Origin: Eggerthellales bacterium
GTDB lineage: Bacteria; Actinomycetota; Coriobacteriia; Coriobacteriales; Eggerthellaceae
Assembly (NCBI GenBank): GCA_029101185.1
Contig: JAQXQN010000104.1
Location: 1 to 57,051, forward strand
DNA length: 57,051 bases
Reading direction: 5' to 3'
Shown: positions 29,452 to 38,790 of the stretch, one piece after another
Position numbering within the stretch: the stretch's first letter is position 1
How the letters are laid out: each line of letters opens with the position of its first letter
Program-made: the position numbers and the translations under genes
The notes under the pieces: generated by a model
The model's database searches: none
What the model was told of the DNA's origin: nothing
Seen by the model: the letters and a program-made list of their open reading frames with translations, nothing else

Positions 29452-30036
29452 CTAGTACCTCGTCTCTAGTGCCTTGTTCTCAATATAGGCAAGCAACGCA
29501 TCGGCGCACTCGTCCAGGTTGTCGTTGGTCAGGCACACGTCGTATTTAGGACGGAGCTCCATCTCGTGACGGGCGTTGCCCATACGCAACGCGATCTTCT
29601 CCTCCGTCTCAGTGCCTCTGCCCCGCAAACGCCGCTCAAGCTCCTCCATGGAAGGAGGCGCAATGAACACCAGGTGGGCCTCGGGAATGATTTCCTTGAC
29701 TTGAAGGGCCCCCTGAACATCAATCTCAAGGATGACCTGGTCTCCTGCGTTCATATGCTCAAGCACCGTGGATTTGGGGGTGCCATAGTGGCAACCGTGG
29801 ACACACGCCCACTCCAGCAATCCGTCCTCATCAATCAGCCTGGAGAATTCATCCTCCCCAAGGAACTGATAATGGACTCCGTCAACCTCCCCCTCTCTTG
29901 GCTGACGGGTGGTTGCCGAAACGGACAGCCACGCATCCGCAACCCGCGGAAGCACCATCTGAACCAGGGTGCCCTTACCGGCCCCCGAAGGACCAGAAAT
30001 CACAAACAGGTTGCCGCGACGCATGGAAACTCCCAA
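29452..30036 (-). CDS. gmk: Guanylate kinase
   Basis: GNLFVISGPSGAGKGTLVQMVLPR...SVSATTRQPREGEVDGVHYQFL. Confidence 0.97.
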   Translation of the reverse strand: MGVSMRRGNLFVISGPSGAGKGTLVQMVLPRVADAWLSVSATTRQPREGEVDGVHYQFLGEDEFSRLIDEDGLLEWACVHGCHYGTPKSTVLEHMNAGDQVILEIDVQGALQVKEIIPEAHLVFIAPPSMEELERRLRGRGTETEEKIALRMGNARHEMELRPKYDVCLTNDNLDECADALLAYIENKALETRY

Positions 30037-30345
30037 TTAGCCCAGGCGCTCGAGAAGAGCGGCTTCCTGACGCTCGCCAAGACCCTTGAGACGGCGGCTC
30101 TCGGCAATCTTCAGCTCAGCCATGATCTTGGCGGCCTTTGCCTTGCCGTAGCCGGGCAGGGTCTCAATCAAGGTGGAAACCTTCATACGGCCCACGACTT
30201 CGTCGTCCTTCTGGGCCAGAACGTCTTGCAGGGTAACCTTGCCGGACTTCAGATCCTCGCGAATCTCAGCGCGCTTAATGCGGGCAGCCTTAGCCTTTTC
30301 GAGGGCGGCCTGACGCTGCTCGTCAGTCAACTGGGGAATTGCCAT
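30037..30345 (-). CDS. mihF: Actinobacterial integration host factor (mIHF type)
   Basis: AIPQLTDEQRQAALEKAKAARIKRAEIREDLKSGKVTLQDVL...LIETLPGYGKAKAAKIM. Confidence 0.92.
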   Translation of the reverse strand: MAIPQLTDEQRQAALEKAKAARIKRAEIREDLKSGKVTLQDVLAQKDDEVVGRMKVSTLIETLPGYGKAKAAKIMAELKIAESRRLKGLGERQEAALLERLG

Positions 30346-30499
30346 TTTCTACTCCTTAATATCATGCCGTTGTTTGAATCGGCGAAAGGGAATAATAACA
30401 CAGCACTTTGGCTATGCAATAACCCAGGTCAAAGAATGGGCAGACAACCCCGCCCATTCTCCAAAAATGCAAAAATCGGCTCTGACCTGTGGACATTTG

Positions 30500-31213
30500 C
30501 TAAGATTCAAGCTCTTTCGCTATGGCGTCAAAGGCGGCAACAGGATCTGCGGCGGCGGTGATGGGCCTGCCCACCACAATATGAGAAGCCCCGTTGTCAA
30601 AGGCCTGGGCGGGGGTGGTCACTCGGGACTGGTCCCCTAAAGCGGCACCAGCGGGCCTGACCCCCGGAGTCACAATACATGCCTCAGGGCCAAGCAACTC
30701 TCTGAGCATGGGCGCCTCAAGAGGGGACGCCACCACGCCGGAAAGTCCTGCGGTCCGGGCATTGCAGGCCATGGCCCGCACCTGGTCCTCCAGATTGCGG
30801 GTAACCCCAGTTTCTGCCAGGGTTTCGGCATTCATGCTGGTAAGCACCGTAATGGCCAGGGTCACCACCTCTGAACGGGCTTCATTGGCAGCTTCCTGGG
30901 CCGCCTGCATCATGGGGATGGACCCCACGGCATGCATGGTAATCATGTCCGCGCCAGTGGCAATGGCGCTTGCGGCGGCACCTTTGACCTGATGGGGGAT
31001 GTCGTGGAACTTCAGGTCCAGAAACACCTTATAACCCATCTCCTTCAGGGCTGCCACGATGGAGGGGCCCTCTGCGTAATAGAGAGTCATGCCCACCTTC
31101 ATCCAGCTGGCCTTGCCCTGCAGCTTGCGAGCCAGGTCCAAAGCCTCATCCCTGCCGCAGTCAAGGGCCACAATCACCCGCTCGGTGCGGGACTGGGAGT
31201 TGAAATCTAGCAC
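30500..31213 (-). CDS. pyrF: Orotidine 5'-phosphate decarboxylase
   Basis: [19 protein letters not shown]...[15 protein letters not shown]; probable GTG start overlapping the pyrD stop (ATGTGCTAG). Confidence 0.95.
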   Translation of the reverse strand: MLDFNSQSRTERVIVALDCGRDEALDLARKLQGKASWMKVGMTLYYAEGPSIVAALKEMGYKVFLDLKFHDIPHQVKGAAASAIATGADMITMHAVGSIPMMQAAQEAANEARSEVVTLAITVLTSMNAETLAETGVTRNLEDQVRAMACNARTAGLSGVVASPLEAPMLRELLGPEACIVTPGVRPAGAALGDQSRVTTPAQAFDNGASHIVVGRPITAAADPVAAFDAIAKELES

Positions 31214-32127
31214 ATCAAACCTCCGATCAGGTCGTTCACGTCGCTGACGCCCTGCTCCTCGCAATAGCGGATGATGCCGTCAAGGACGTCGTTTTCCGCA
31301 TGGGGGTTGACAAAGTTGGCGGTGCCCACGGCAACCGCCGTAGCCCCAGCCAGCATAAACTCCACGGCATCGGTGCCGGTGCTGATGCCGCCCATACCCA
31401 GGATGGGCACCTTCACCGCCTTGTGCACCTGCCACACCATCCGCAGCGCCACCGGCTTTACCGCAGGACCGGACAGGCCGCCCACCACCCGGGCAAGCAC
31501 GGGCCTGCGGGTCTTCGCGTCAACAGCCATACCCAACAAGGTGTTGATCAGGCTGATGGCATCGGCGCCGGACGCTTCGGCAGCCAGAGCAATCTCCACG
31601 ATGTCGGTGACGTTGGGGGAAAGTTTCACAATCATGGGCTTGGTGGCCACAGCGCGACACGCCCCTACCACCTTCTCCACACTTGGGACATGGGTGCCAA
31701 AGGTCAGGCCGCCCGCATCCACATTGGGACAGGAGATGTTGATCTCATAGGCGTCGGCCTGGCCGTCCTGCTCCAGGTACTCAAGGACCGCCACGTACTC
31801 TTCGATGCTGTGGCCCGAGACGTTGACGATGGAGGGCACGCCCTGGGACTTGATCCAAGGCAGATCCACCTGGCACAGGTGCTCCACACCGGGATTCTGC
31901 AACCCGATGGAGTTAAGCATGCCTGAAGGGGTCTCGGCGATACGGGGCGAGGCATTGCCCTCCCAGCCGTGGAGGGACACCCCTTTGGTAGTCACAGCGC
32001 CCATGCGGCTCACGTCCACGAAGTCTGCGTACTCCCGGCCCGCGGCAAAGGTTCCGGAGGCATCCGTGACAGGGTTGGGCATGATAAGCCCACCCAGGTT
32101 GACCTGAAGATTCACAACCATTACCAC
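31207..32127 (-). CDS. pyrD: Dihydroorotate dehydrogenase B catalytic subunit
   Basis: [22 protein letters not shown]...[11 protein letters not shown]...[13 protein letters not shown]. Confidence 0.96.
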   Translation of the reverse strand: MVMVVNLQVNLGGLIMPNPVTDASGTFAAGREYADFVDVSRMGAVTTKGVSLHGWEGNASPRIAETPSGMLNSIGLQNPGVEHLCQVDLPWIKSQGVPSIVNVSGHSIEEYVAVLEYLEQDGQADAYEINISCPNVDAGGLTFGTHVPSVEKVVGACRAVATKPMIVKLSPNVTDIVEIALAAEASGADAISLINTLLGMAVDAKTRRPVLARVVGGLSGPAVKPVALRMVWQVHKAVKVPILGMGGISTGTDAVEFMLAGATAVAVGTANFVNPHAENDVLDGIIRYCEEQGVSDVNDLIGGLMC

Positions 32128-32909
32128 ACCACATCCTTCGCGTTAAAGACGGGGCCGTCCACACAGGAGCGCTTCTTACCCTGGGTGGTCTCCACCACGC
32201 AGGACAGGCAGGCGCCCACGCCGCAGGCCATGCGACGCTCCATAGACACCCAGCACTCCACCTGGGCCTCTTCGGCAAGCTTGGCAACCGAGCGCATCAG
32301 CGGCTCGGGGCCGCAGCAGTACACGCGGTCAATGCCCCCGGCACTCAGCAGATCCGCCACCGGCAGGGTACAAAAGCCCTTGATTCCCAGAGATCCGTCG
32401 TCAGTGGCCAGAATGGGGTCATGGCCAAGAAGATTCCGATAGCGCTCCAACGTCACCATGGCCTGCTGGCTTTGGGCGCCTAGAACCACCACCGGGTCAT
32501 ACCCGGCCGCCAGCAGCTGTTCCGTGAGCATAAACACCGGCGCCGCTCCCACGCCGCCGCCCACAACCAGGCTGCGTCCCTCAAGCACGTCCCAGCCCCT
32601 GCCCAAAGGCCCCAGGATGCTGGTGGTCTGGCCGGCAACCAGACTGGTCATAAACGTGGTACCCTCCCCTACGGTCTGATAGAGGATCTCAAGGGTACCC
32701 TCAGAAGCATCCACGCTCAGAACCGAGAAGGGACGGCGCAGGATATGAGCCTCATACCCGGGAATTTGCAGGTGGACAAACTGCCCCGGCTTGACCTGGC
32801 CGGCCATTCGGGGGGCCTGAAGCGAGAGCACGTAAAGTCGCGGTCCCACCATCTGGTTGCCCAGAATCAGGGCTGCTTCGTCAAAACGAGGCGCGCTGGT
32901 TTCGCACAT
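32121..32909 (-). CDS. pyrK: Dihydroorotate dehydrogenase electron transfer subunit
   Basis: FAD/NAD binding [24 protein letters not shown]-terminal [27 protein letters not shown] [2Fe-2S] motif. Confidence 0.94.
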   Translation of the reverse strand: MCETSAPRFDEAALILGNQMVGPRLYVLSLQAPRMAGQVKPGQFVHLQIPGYEAHILRRPFSVLSVDASEGTLEILYQTVGEGTTFMTSLVAGQTTSILGPLGRGWDVLEGRSLVVGGGVGAAPVFMLTEQLLAAGYDPVVVLGAQSQQAMVTLERYRNLLGHDPILATDDGSLGIKGFCTLPVADLLSAGGIDRVYCCGPEPLMRSVAKLAEEAQVECWVSMERRMACGVGACLSCVVETTQGKKRSCVDGPVFNAKDVVW

Positions 32910-33019
32910 AGCGGTTCCTATCTTTCCAAGGCGGCCTGAAAGACCGCCGCTCATACGCAGGTTGCACGATTATAGACCCATGGCGAAGCGTCCTGCCCCG
33001 CAAGGCCCAACCCCCAAGG

Positions 33020-34309
33020 CTAATCCAAGACCACGCCGTCGCTCATGACCAGCCGCCCGCCCACCAGCACGTGGGTGGCCCGCCCGGTCAGCTCCCAACC
33101 CAAAAAGGCGGAGTTTGAAGCCTTGGACTCAAAGTCTGCAGCGTCAACGGTCCAGGTCAGATTGGGGTCAAACACGGTCAAGTCCGCCACGGAGCCCGAG
33201 GCTATCTTCACCGGCTCAAGCCCGAGGATATCCCGGGGCGCCACGGCCATAAGGTCCACCAAATCGTCGTAGCCAATGATGCCGGGGGCCACCATCTTCG
33301 TAAGCATCAGGCCAAGGGAGGTCTCCAGGCCGATCATGCCAAAAGGTGCCAGCTCAAACTCCCGGGCCTTTTCCCAATCCGCATGGGGGGCGTGGTCGGT
33401 GACGATGCAGTCCACGGTTCCATCGATAACGCCCTCCATCAACGCCTCCGCGTCGGCTTGGGTGCGCAGGGGCGGGTTCACCTTCATGCTGGTCTCGTAG
33501 GCTAGGGTGATGTCGTCCTCAGTAAGGAAGAGATGGTGCGGGGTGACCTCGCAGGTCACCGGCAGACCCTTGTCCTTCGCCTGGCGAACCAAATCCAGAC
33601 CTGCGGCGGTGGTGATGTGCTGGATGTGCAGGGGACATCCAGTAAGCTCGCAGAGCATGATATCCCGGGCGATCATCAGCTCCTCTCCAAGGGCGGGCCA
33701 CCCCAGCATGCCAAGACGGGTAGAAGCCACGCCTTCGTTGACCTGGCCCTCTCCCACCAGACTGGCGTCTTGCTCATGGACCATGACGGTCTTGCCAAAC
33801 ATGGCGGCATAATCCATGATCCTGCGCATCATACCGGCGTCCTGCACGCCCCGGCCGTCATCGGTAAAGGCCACGGCACCACGGGCGGCCATGTCCCCCA
33901 TCTCGGAGAGCACCTCTCCTTTCAGTCCCACAGACAGGGCTCCCGAAGGATACACCCGGCATTTGCCCACTTCGGCGGCGCGTTGCTTCACGTATCCCAC
34001 ACCCGCACCCGTATCGCAGACCGGGTTGGTGTTTGGCATGGCGCACACTCCGGTAAATCCGCCATGGGCGGCGGCCCGGGTGCCGGACTCGATGGTCTCC
34101 TTATGCTCTCCGCCGGGCTCCCGCAGATGGACGTGGATATCCACCAATCCAGGCACCAGGCACTTACCGGACAGGTCTATGACCTGGGCGCCCTCCGCAC
34201 TCAGGCCGGTGCCAACGCCTACGATCCTCTCGCCATCAACAAGGACATCGGTCTCTTCGTCAATCTCAATCTGAGGGTCGATAACCCTAGCTCCCTTAAG
34301 CAGAAGCAT
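33020..34309 (-). CDS. pyrC: Dihydroorotase
   Basis: MLLLKGARVIDPQIEIDEETDVLVDGERIV...PGLVDIHVHLREPG...VTDHAPHADWEK. Confidence 0.96.
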   Translation of the reverse strand: MLLLKGARVIDPQIEIDEETDVLVDGERIVGVGTGLSAEGAQVIDLSGKCLVPGLVDIHVHLREPGGEHKETIESGTRAAAHGGFTGVCAMPNTNPVCDTGAGVGYVKQRAAEVGKCRVYPSGALSVGLKGEVLSEMGDMAARGAVAFTDDGRGVQDAGMMRRIMDYAAMFGKTVMVHEQDASLVGEGQVNEGVASTRLGMLGWPALGEELMIARDIMLCELTGCPLHIQHITTAAGLDLVRQAKDKGLPVTCEVTPHHLFLTEDDITLAYETSMKVNPPLRTQADAEALMEGVIDGTVDCIVTDHAPHADWEKAREFELAPFGMIGLETSLGLMLTKMVAPGIIGYDDLVDLMAVAPRDILGLEPVKIASGSVADLTVFDPNLTWTVDAADFESKASNSAFLGWELTGRATHVLVGGRLVMSDGVVLD

Positions 34310-35237
34310 TCTCAGCACCTCCCAACAGCAGGCACAGCACCGCCATGCGCACGCAGATTCCGGCATACACTTGATCGAGGATGACCGAGCGCTCAGGATG
34401 GTCGGCCATGTAGCTGTCAAACTCAACGCCCCGGTTGATAGGACCAGGATGGCACACGATAGCATCGGGCCTCATCAGCCGCTCCCTGTCCTTGGTCAGA
34501 CCAAAGAGCTGGTGGTACTCTCGCAGGCTAGGGAAAGGCGCCCCTTCGAGGCGCTCCCGCTGGATGCGCAGCATGTAGACCACGTCAAGTTCGGGCAACA
34601 CGTCGTCCAGATAGGGAGTCACGTAATCGGCGCCGAGCACGTCGGGGGCCGCGGGCATCAGGGTCCCCGGTCCAATCAGGGTCACTTCGGCACCCATGAT
34701 CTTCAGGGCGGGAACTAGGCTTCCGCACACCCGGGAATGGGCGATATCACCCACGATGCCCACCTTCAGCCCCTCAAGGGTGCCCCTGCGCTTCCAGATG
34801 GAATACAGGTCAAGAAGGGCCTGGGTGGGATGCTGGTGCTTGCCGTCGCCTGCGTCAATGACCACCGCAGGGGTGTGCTGGCTAACAATGTAGGGGGCGC
34901 CAGCATGCTTATCGCGGATGACCACCGCGTCAATGTTGTAGGCGTTGAGGGTCTCCACTGTATCAACCAGGCTCTCCCCCTTCACCGAGGAGGTAGAGCT
35001 TCCCCCAAAGTTGAGGGTGTCCGCGGAGAGGCGCTTTTCCGCCAGCTCAAAGGAAGAGCGCGTGCGGGTGGAGGGCTCGTTGAACATGTTCACCACGGTC
35101 TTGCCCTTTAGGGTGGGCAGTTTCTTGACCTTGCGGCGGTTAACCTCCGCAAAGGAGTCCGCCATCTCCAGGATCTGCATGATGTCCGAGGCTGAATACT
35201 CGTTAATGTCAATGAGGTGCTTGTGGTTGAAGGCCAC
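34296..35237 (-). CDS. pyrB: Aspartate carbamoyltransferase catalytic subunit
   Basis: VVNMFNEPSTRTRSSFELAEKRLSADTLNF...VVIDAGDGKHQHPTQALLD. Confidence 0.97.
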   Translation of the reverse strand: MAFNHKHLIDINEYSASDIMQILEMADSFAEVNRRKVKKLPTLKGKTVVNMFNEPSTRTRSSFELAEKRLSADTLNFGGSSTSSVKGESLVDTVETLNAYNIDAVVIRDKHAGAPYIVSQHTPAVVIDAGDGKHQHPTQALLDLYSIWKRRGTLEGLKVGIVGDIAHSRVCGSLVPALKIMGAEVTLIGPGTLMPAAPDVLGADYVTPYLDDVLPELDVVYMLRIQRERLEGAPFPSLREYHQLFGLTKDRERLMRPDAIVCHPGPINRGVEFDSYMADHPERSVILDQVYAGICVRMAVLCLLLGGAENASA

Positions 35238-35239
35238 GG

Positions 35240-35872
<633 letters not shown>

Positions 35873-35877
35873 CTACA

Positions 35878-35955
35878 GCAATAAAGCCCCAGGGACCCCT
35901 GAGGCTTTGCGCAAGTGTGTAGATGAATCCAAGGCCTTGTCGGTCTCTCTGTACC
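35878..35955 (-). promoter_or_regulatory. pyr leader attenuator: terminator hairpin plus PyrR-binding-loop-like sequence
   Basis: Minus strand GCAAAGCCTCAGGGGTCCCTGGGGCTTTATT (terminator-like) preceded by TACAGAGAGACC, resembling the CAGAGAGG loop of PyrR sites. Confidence 0.6.
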
Positions 35956-36031
35956 GTCTTAAAGGGTCACGGCAGAGTATACCCGCTCTTGGTCCTATAC
36001 GGGAGATGAATCGGATGACGAAGGGAACTGA

Positions 36032-36499
36032 TTAGGCAAACCATCCCAACGCCACAATGTCGGGGTTGAAAAACAGGTTATACAGGGTGGCCAGGGTCAC
36101 AAACACCGCGCCTATCACCGCCATGCATACCGCCCATATCCGCTGACGGGCAAGGTAGGCCTCCTTGGTCTTTCCCATGTTCAGCCACCGGGCCAGGGCA
36201 TAGGGCTGGGAGGCCACGGCAAAGACCAGCGTGACGGCCACCATACCCACAAATGCCAGCACCCCAAGGATGATGGCCAGGGGCGTGCGCTGGCAGACCG
36301 CCATCACGAAACAGTTGTCCGCCACCATCCACAAGGGGTAGAAGATGATGGCCACCCACAGTCCATGGGCAGGGCCCCAAATGGCAGGCATGATAAACGC
36401 CCCAAGATTAAGCCTAGGAACCCCCTCCATCAGCTCATCGGCTGCCTTCATCTGCTCTTTGGTCAGGCCCGGGGAGCCTGCACGCTCAGCATTGCTCAT
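36032..36499 (-). CDS. Hypothetical membrane protein (about 155 aa)
   Basis: MSNAERAGSPGLTKEQMKAADELMEGVPRLNLGAFIMPAIWGPAHGLWVAIIFYPLWMVADNCF..., several hydrophobic segments. Confidence 0.75.
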   Translation of the reverse strand: MSNAERAGSPGLTKEQMKAADELMEGVPRLNLGAFIMPAIWGPAHGLWVAIIFYPLWMVADNCFVMAVCQRTPLAIILGVLAFVGMVAVTLVFAVASQPYALARWLNMGKTKEAYLARQRIWAVCMAVIGAVFVTLATLYNLFFNPDIVALGWFA

Positions 36500-37166
36500 C
36501 AGCGTTGCACCTTTCAGTAAAGGACATTTCGTCATCATCCTGCGCCGCATCACTGGCCCTAGAGGCCAGGGTGGCGGAAAATTCAAGCTCGTCACTGCGG
36601 CCGTCGGAGCAAGGCGCGCCGCACACCTTTGAAGCGCCCATCGGGGGCACAAAGGCAGTCCCGTCGGCGTGGGAGAATCTGACGCCAAGCTCCCACAGGT
36701 GGGCAAGGACCGCATCGCACAAAAGCCCCAGGGCGTCAAATACCGCGGGGGTCAGGCCCTCGGTCACCACTGCGGGCGACATGTTCTCGGCCTGCACGCC
36801 AAAGCACATGCCCGAGCAGGATCCCCCCATCAGCTCCGCGGCGTTAATCAGGTCAACAAGCCGCATGTCATGGAGGGACTGCATCACATCGTGGCCGGCA
36901 ATATCCTCAGGCGCGAACCGAAACACGGTGCCCGGCTTAGCCCCCGTGCCGTCAATGGCGTCAACGGCAATCACGTAATCGCTGGCCATGACCTTTGGCA
37001 ACAGGGCCATGGTCATGCAGCCCGCATCCACCAGCTCAACCTCAGGGGGAAACGCGTAGGAGGACGTCAAATGGTCAAACACCGCCGGCCCGGCCCCATC
37101 GTCAAGCATGAGCCGGTTGCCAACGCACAGCACCGTGATATGTGAGAGCTCCTTCATGGGGCGCAT
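36486..37166 (-). CDS. Hydrogenase maturation protease (HycI/HyaD-like)
   Basis: ITVLCVGNRLMLDDGAGPAVFDHLTS...ELVDAGCMTMALLPKVMASDYVIAVDAIDGTGAKPGTVFRF. Confidence 0.85.
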   Translation of the reverse strand: MRPMKELSHITVLCVGNRLMLDDGAGPAVFDHLTSSYAFPPEVELVDAGCMTMALLPKVMASDYVIAVDAIDGTGAKPGTVFRFAPEDIAGHDVMQSLHDMRLVDLINAAELMGGSCSGMCFGVQAENMSPAVVTEGLTPAVFDALGLLCDAVLAHLWELGVRFSHADGTAFVPPMGASKVCGAPCSDGRSDELEFSATLASRASDAAQDDDEMSFTERCNADEQC

Positions 37167-37212
37167 TATAGATAAACCCTTCTAAGATAGAGAACGCGCA
37201 GGCACGACAGGC

Positions 37213-38010
37213 CTAATACAGCCCGCAATTGAACATGAACTCCAATGATTTCAGCCGTGACGAAACGTGCGAGACGCACCAAGACTGGCAAAGATGCAGG
37301 ATCTCAAAGGAGATGCGCTCGGGAACCTGGGCCGAAACGATGTCCGCGAAGGTGGAGTGGAGCAAAAAATCCGCCCATCTGAGCACCTCTGCCGCAACGC
37401 GGCTGGTCTGGGCATACATCAGACATGACGGGCAAATCACCCCGCCCTCGGATACGGAGAAGGCCACGTCCTGGCGGGGGGCCATGTGGCCATAATCTAA
37501 GGGGGACCCGCAGCTCGCGCACATGCGCAGCTGGGGCCGAAGACCGGCAAAGGCGAAGGATTTCAGCAGATAGGCGGCACAAACCGCCACCGCATCAGGC
37601 ACCGAAGAGGACCCGATGCTGGAAAGCGCAGAGCAGGACAGGTCATAGAGCCGGTCGAAGGCCATGTCCTGCTGGGTGATCTTGCAGGCAAGGTCTGCCA
37701 CCACCGCCGCTGCAGCGGCATGCTCCATATCCGCACTGACCTGCCGATGGGCGTCAACCAGACGAGCCTCCTTGACGATATCAAGGCTCTTTCCGGATAC
37801 GAGAAGAAGATCCACCTGGGCAAAAAGGTCTAGCCGGGCGGCAAAGGAGGAACGGGGCTTGCGGGCGCCCTTCGCCACCGCCCTGACCTGCCTACCATCC
37901 TCGGCTAGCAGGGTCACAATCAGGTCTGTCTCCCCGACCTTGGTGTTCCTGAGCACCAGAGCCGACAACGGATAGGTTTCCGACCCCACCAACCTGCCTC
38001 CTTCCAGCAA
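37213..38010 (-). CDS. recO: DNA repair protein RecO (true start probably about 37990)
   Basis: ALVLRNTKVGETDLIVTLLAEDGRQVRAVAKGARKPRSSFAARLDLF; CxxC...CxxC zinc motif. Confidence 0.93.
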   Translation of the reverse strand: MLEGGRLVGSETYPLSALVLRNTKVGETDLIVTLLAEDGRQVRAVAKGARKPRSSFAARLDLFAQVDLLLVSGKSLDIVKEARLVDAHRQVSADMEHAAAAAVVADLACKITQQDMAFDRLYDLSCSALSSIGSSSVPDAVAVCAAYLLKSFAFAGLRPQLRMCASCGSPLDYGHMAPRQDVAFSVSEGGVICPSCLMYAQTSRVAAEVLRWADFLLHSTFADIVSAQVPERISFEILHLCQSWCVSHVSSRLKSLEFMFNCGLY

Positions 38011-38037
38011 AAAAGATGCCGCCCGCAGGCGGCATCA
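38009..38037 (-). terminator. Rho-independent terminator after the zinc-ribbon gene
   Basis: Minus strand GATGCCGCC-TGCG-GGCGGCATC-TTTTTT. Confidence 0.9.
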
Positions 38038-38055
38038 ACAAGGGCAATGAATCAG

Positions 38056-38616
38056 TTACTGACGCGCATGGCCGCCGGCAGGCCGAGCGTTCTCCTCCGC
38101 CCCGCGGGCGGGAGCCCCCGCAGCAGGACGGCCCGAAGCCCCACCCTGACCAGGGATGGCGGTGCGGCCGGAACGACGGGCAGCAATGCCGGGCAGCGGA
38201 GTGGCACAATAGGGGCACACGGTCCAGGCAGGGTCAAGGGCCTTTCCGCAGGTGCCGCACTGATTCTTCAGGCGGTTGTGACAATTGGGGCACAGCACGT
38301 AATCAGCCTCAACGGGGTAACCGCAGTTGGCGCACTCTCCGTACTGCTGCAGCTGGCGCTGCTTAAGGGCAACCTCCAGCTCCTGCTCATCCCGGTCAAT
38401 CTGCAGCAGCGGAGGACGAAGCAGGCAGTACGCAATAACGCCCAGCAAGGGCACCAGGGCCACGATTGCCCACACGTACCATACGGTGCCACGCAGGTAC
38501 GCGTCTCGAATGACCCAAATGATCGAGAGCACGTAGAGGATCACCAAGAAGATGATGACGCCTGCCACGGCCTGCTGAACCTGCTCGGTCCACAATACTG
38601 AAAGCAGTTCTTCCAT
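38056..38616 (-). CDS. Zinc-ribbon membrane protein
   Basis: Two helices and three CxxC pairs (CANCGYPVEADYVLCPNC, CGTCGKALDPAWTVCPYC). Confidence 0.85.
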   Translation of the reverse strand: MEELLSVLWTEQVQQAVAGVIIFLVILYVLSIIWVIRDAYLRGTVWYVWAIVALVPLLGVIAYCLLRPPLLQIDRDEQELEVALKQRQLQQYGECANCGYPVEADYVLCPNCHNRLKNQCGTCGKALDPAWTVCPYCATPLPGIAARRSGRTAIPGQGGASGRPAAGAPARGAEENARPAGGHARQ

Positions 38617-38790
38617 ACCTGTTCCTTTTCCCATGTCCACGTCGGGCCGTCAGGCTATCCGCATACAGCGGCCCGAAACACGAGCAGAATACCGCTGCAT
38701 TGTATCAGAGATACCCCAGACAAAGCCTAGGCCTGGCAAATATGGAGGCCGCGTTGGGCAACCGTCACCTTGCCAGGCCCTGTATTGACC

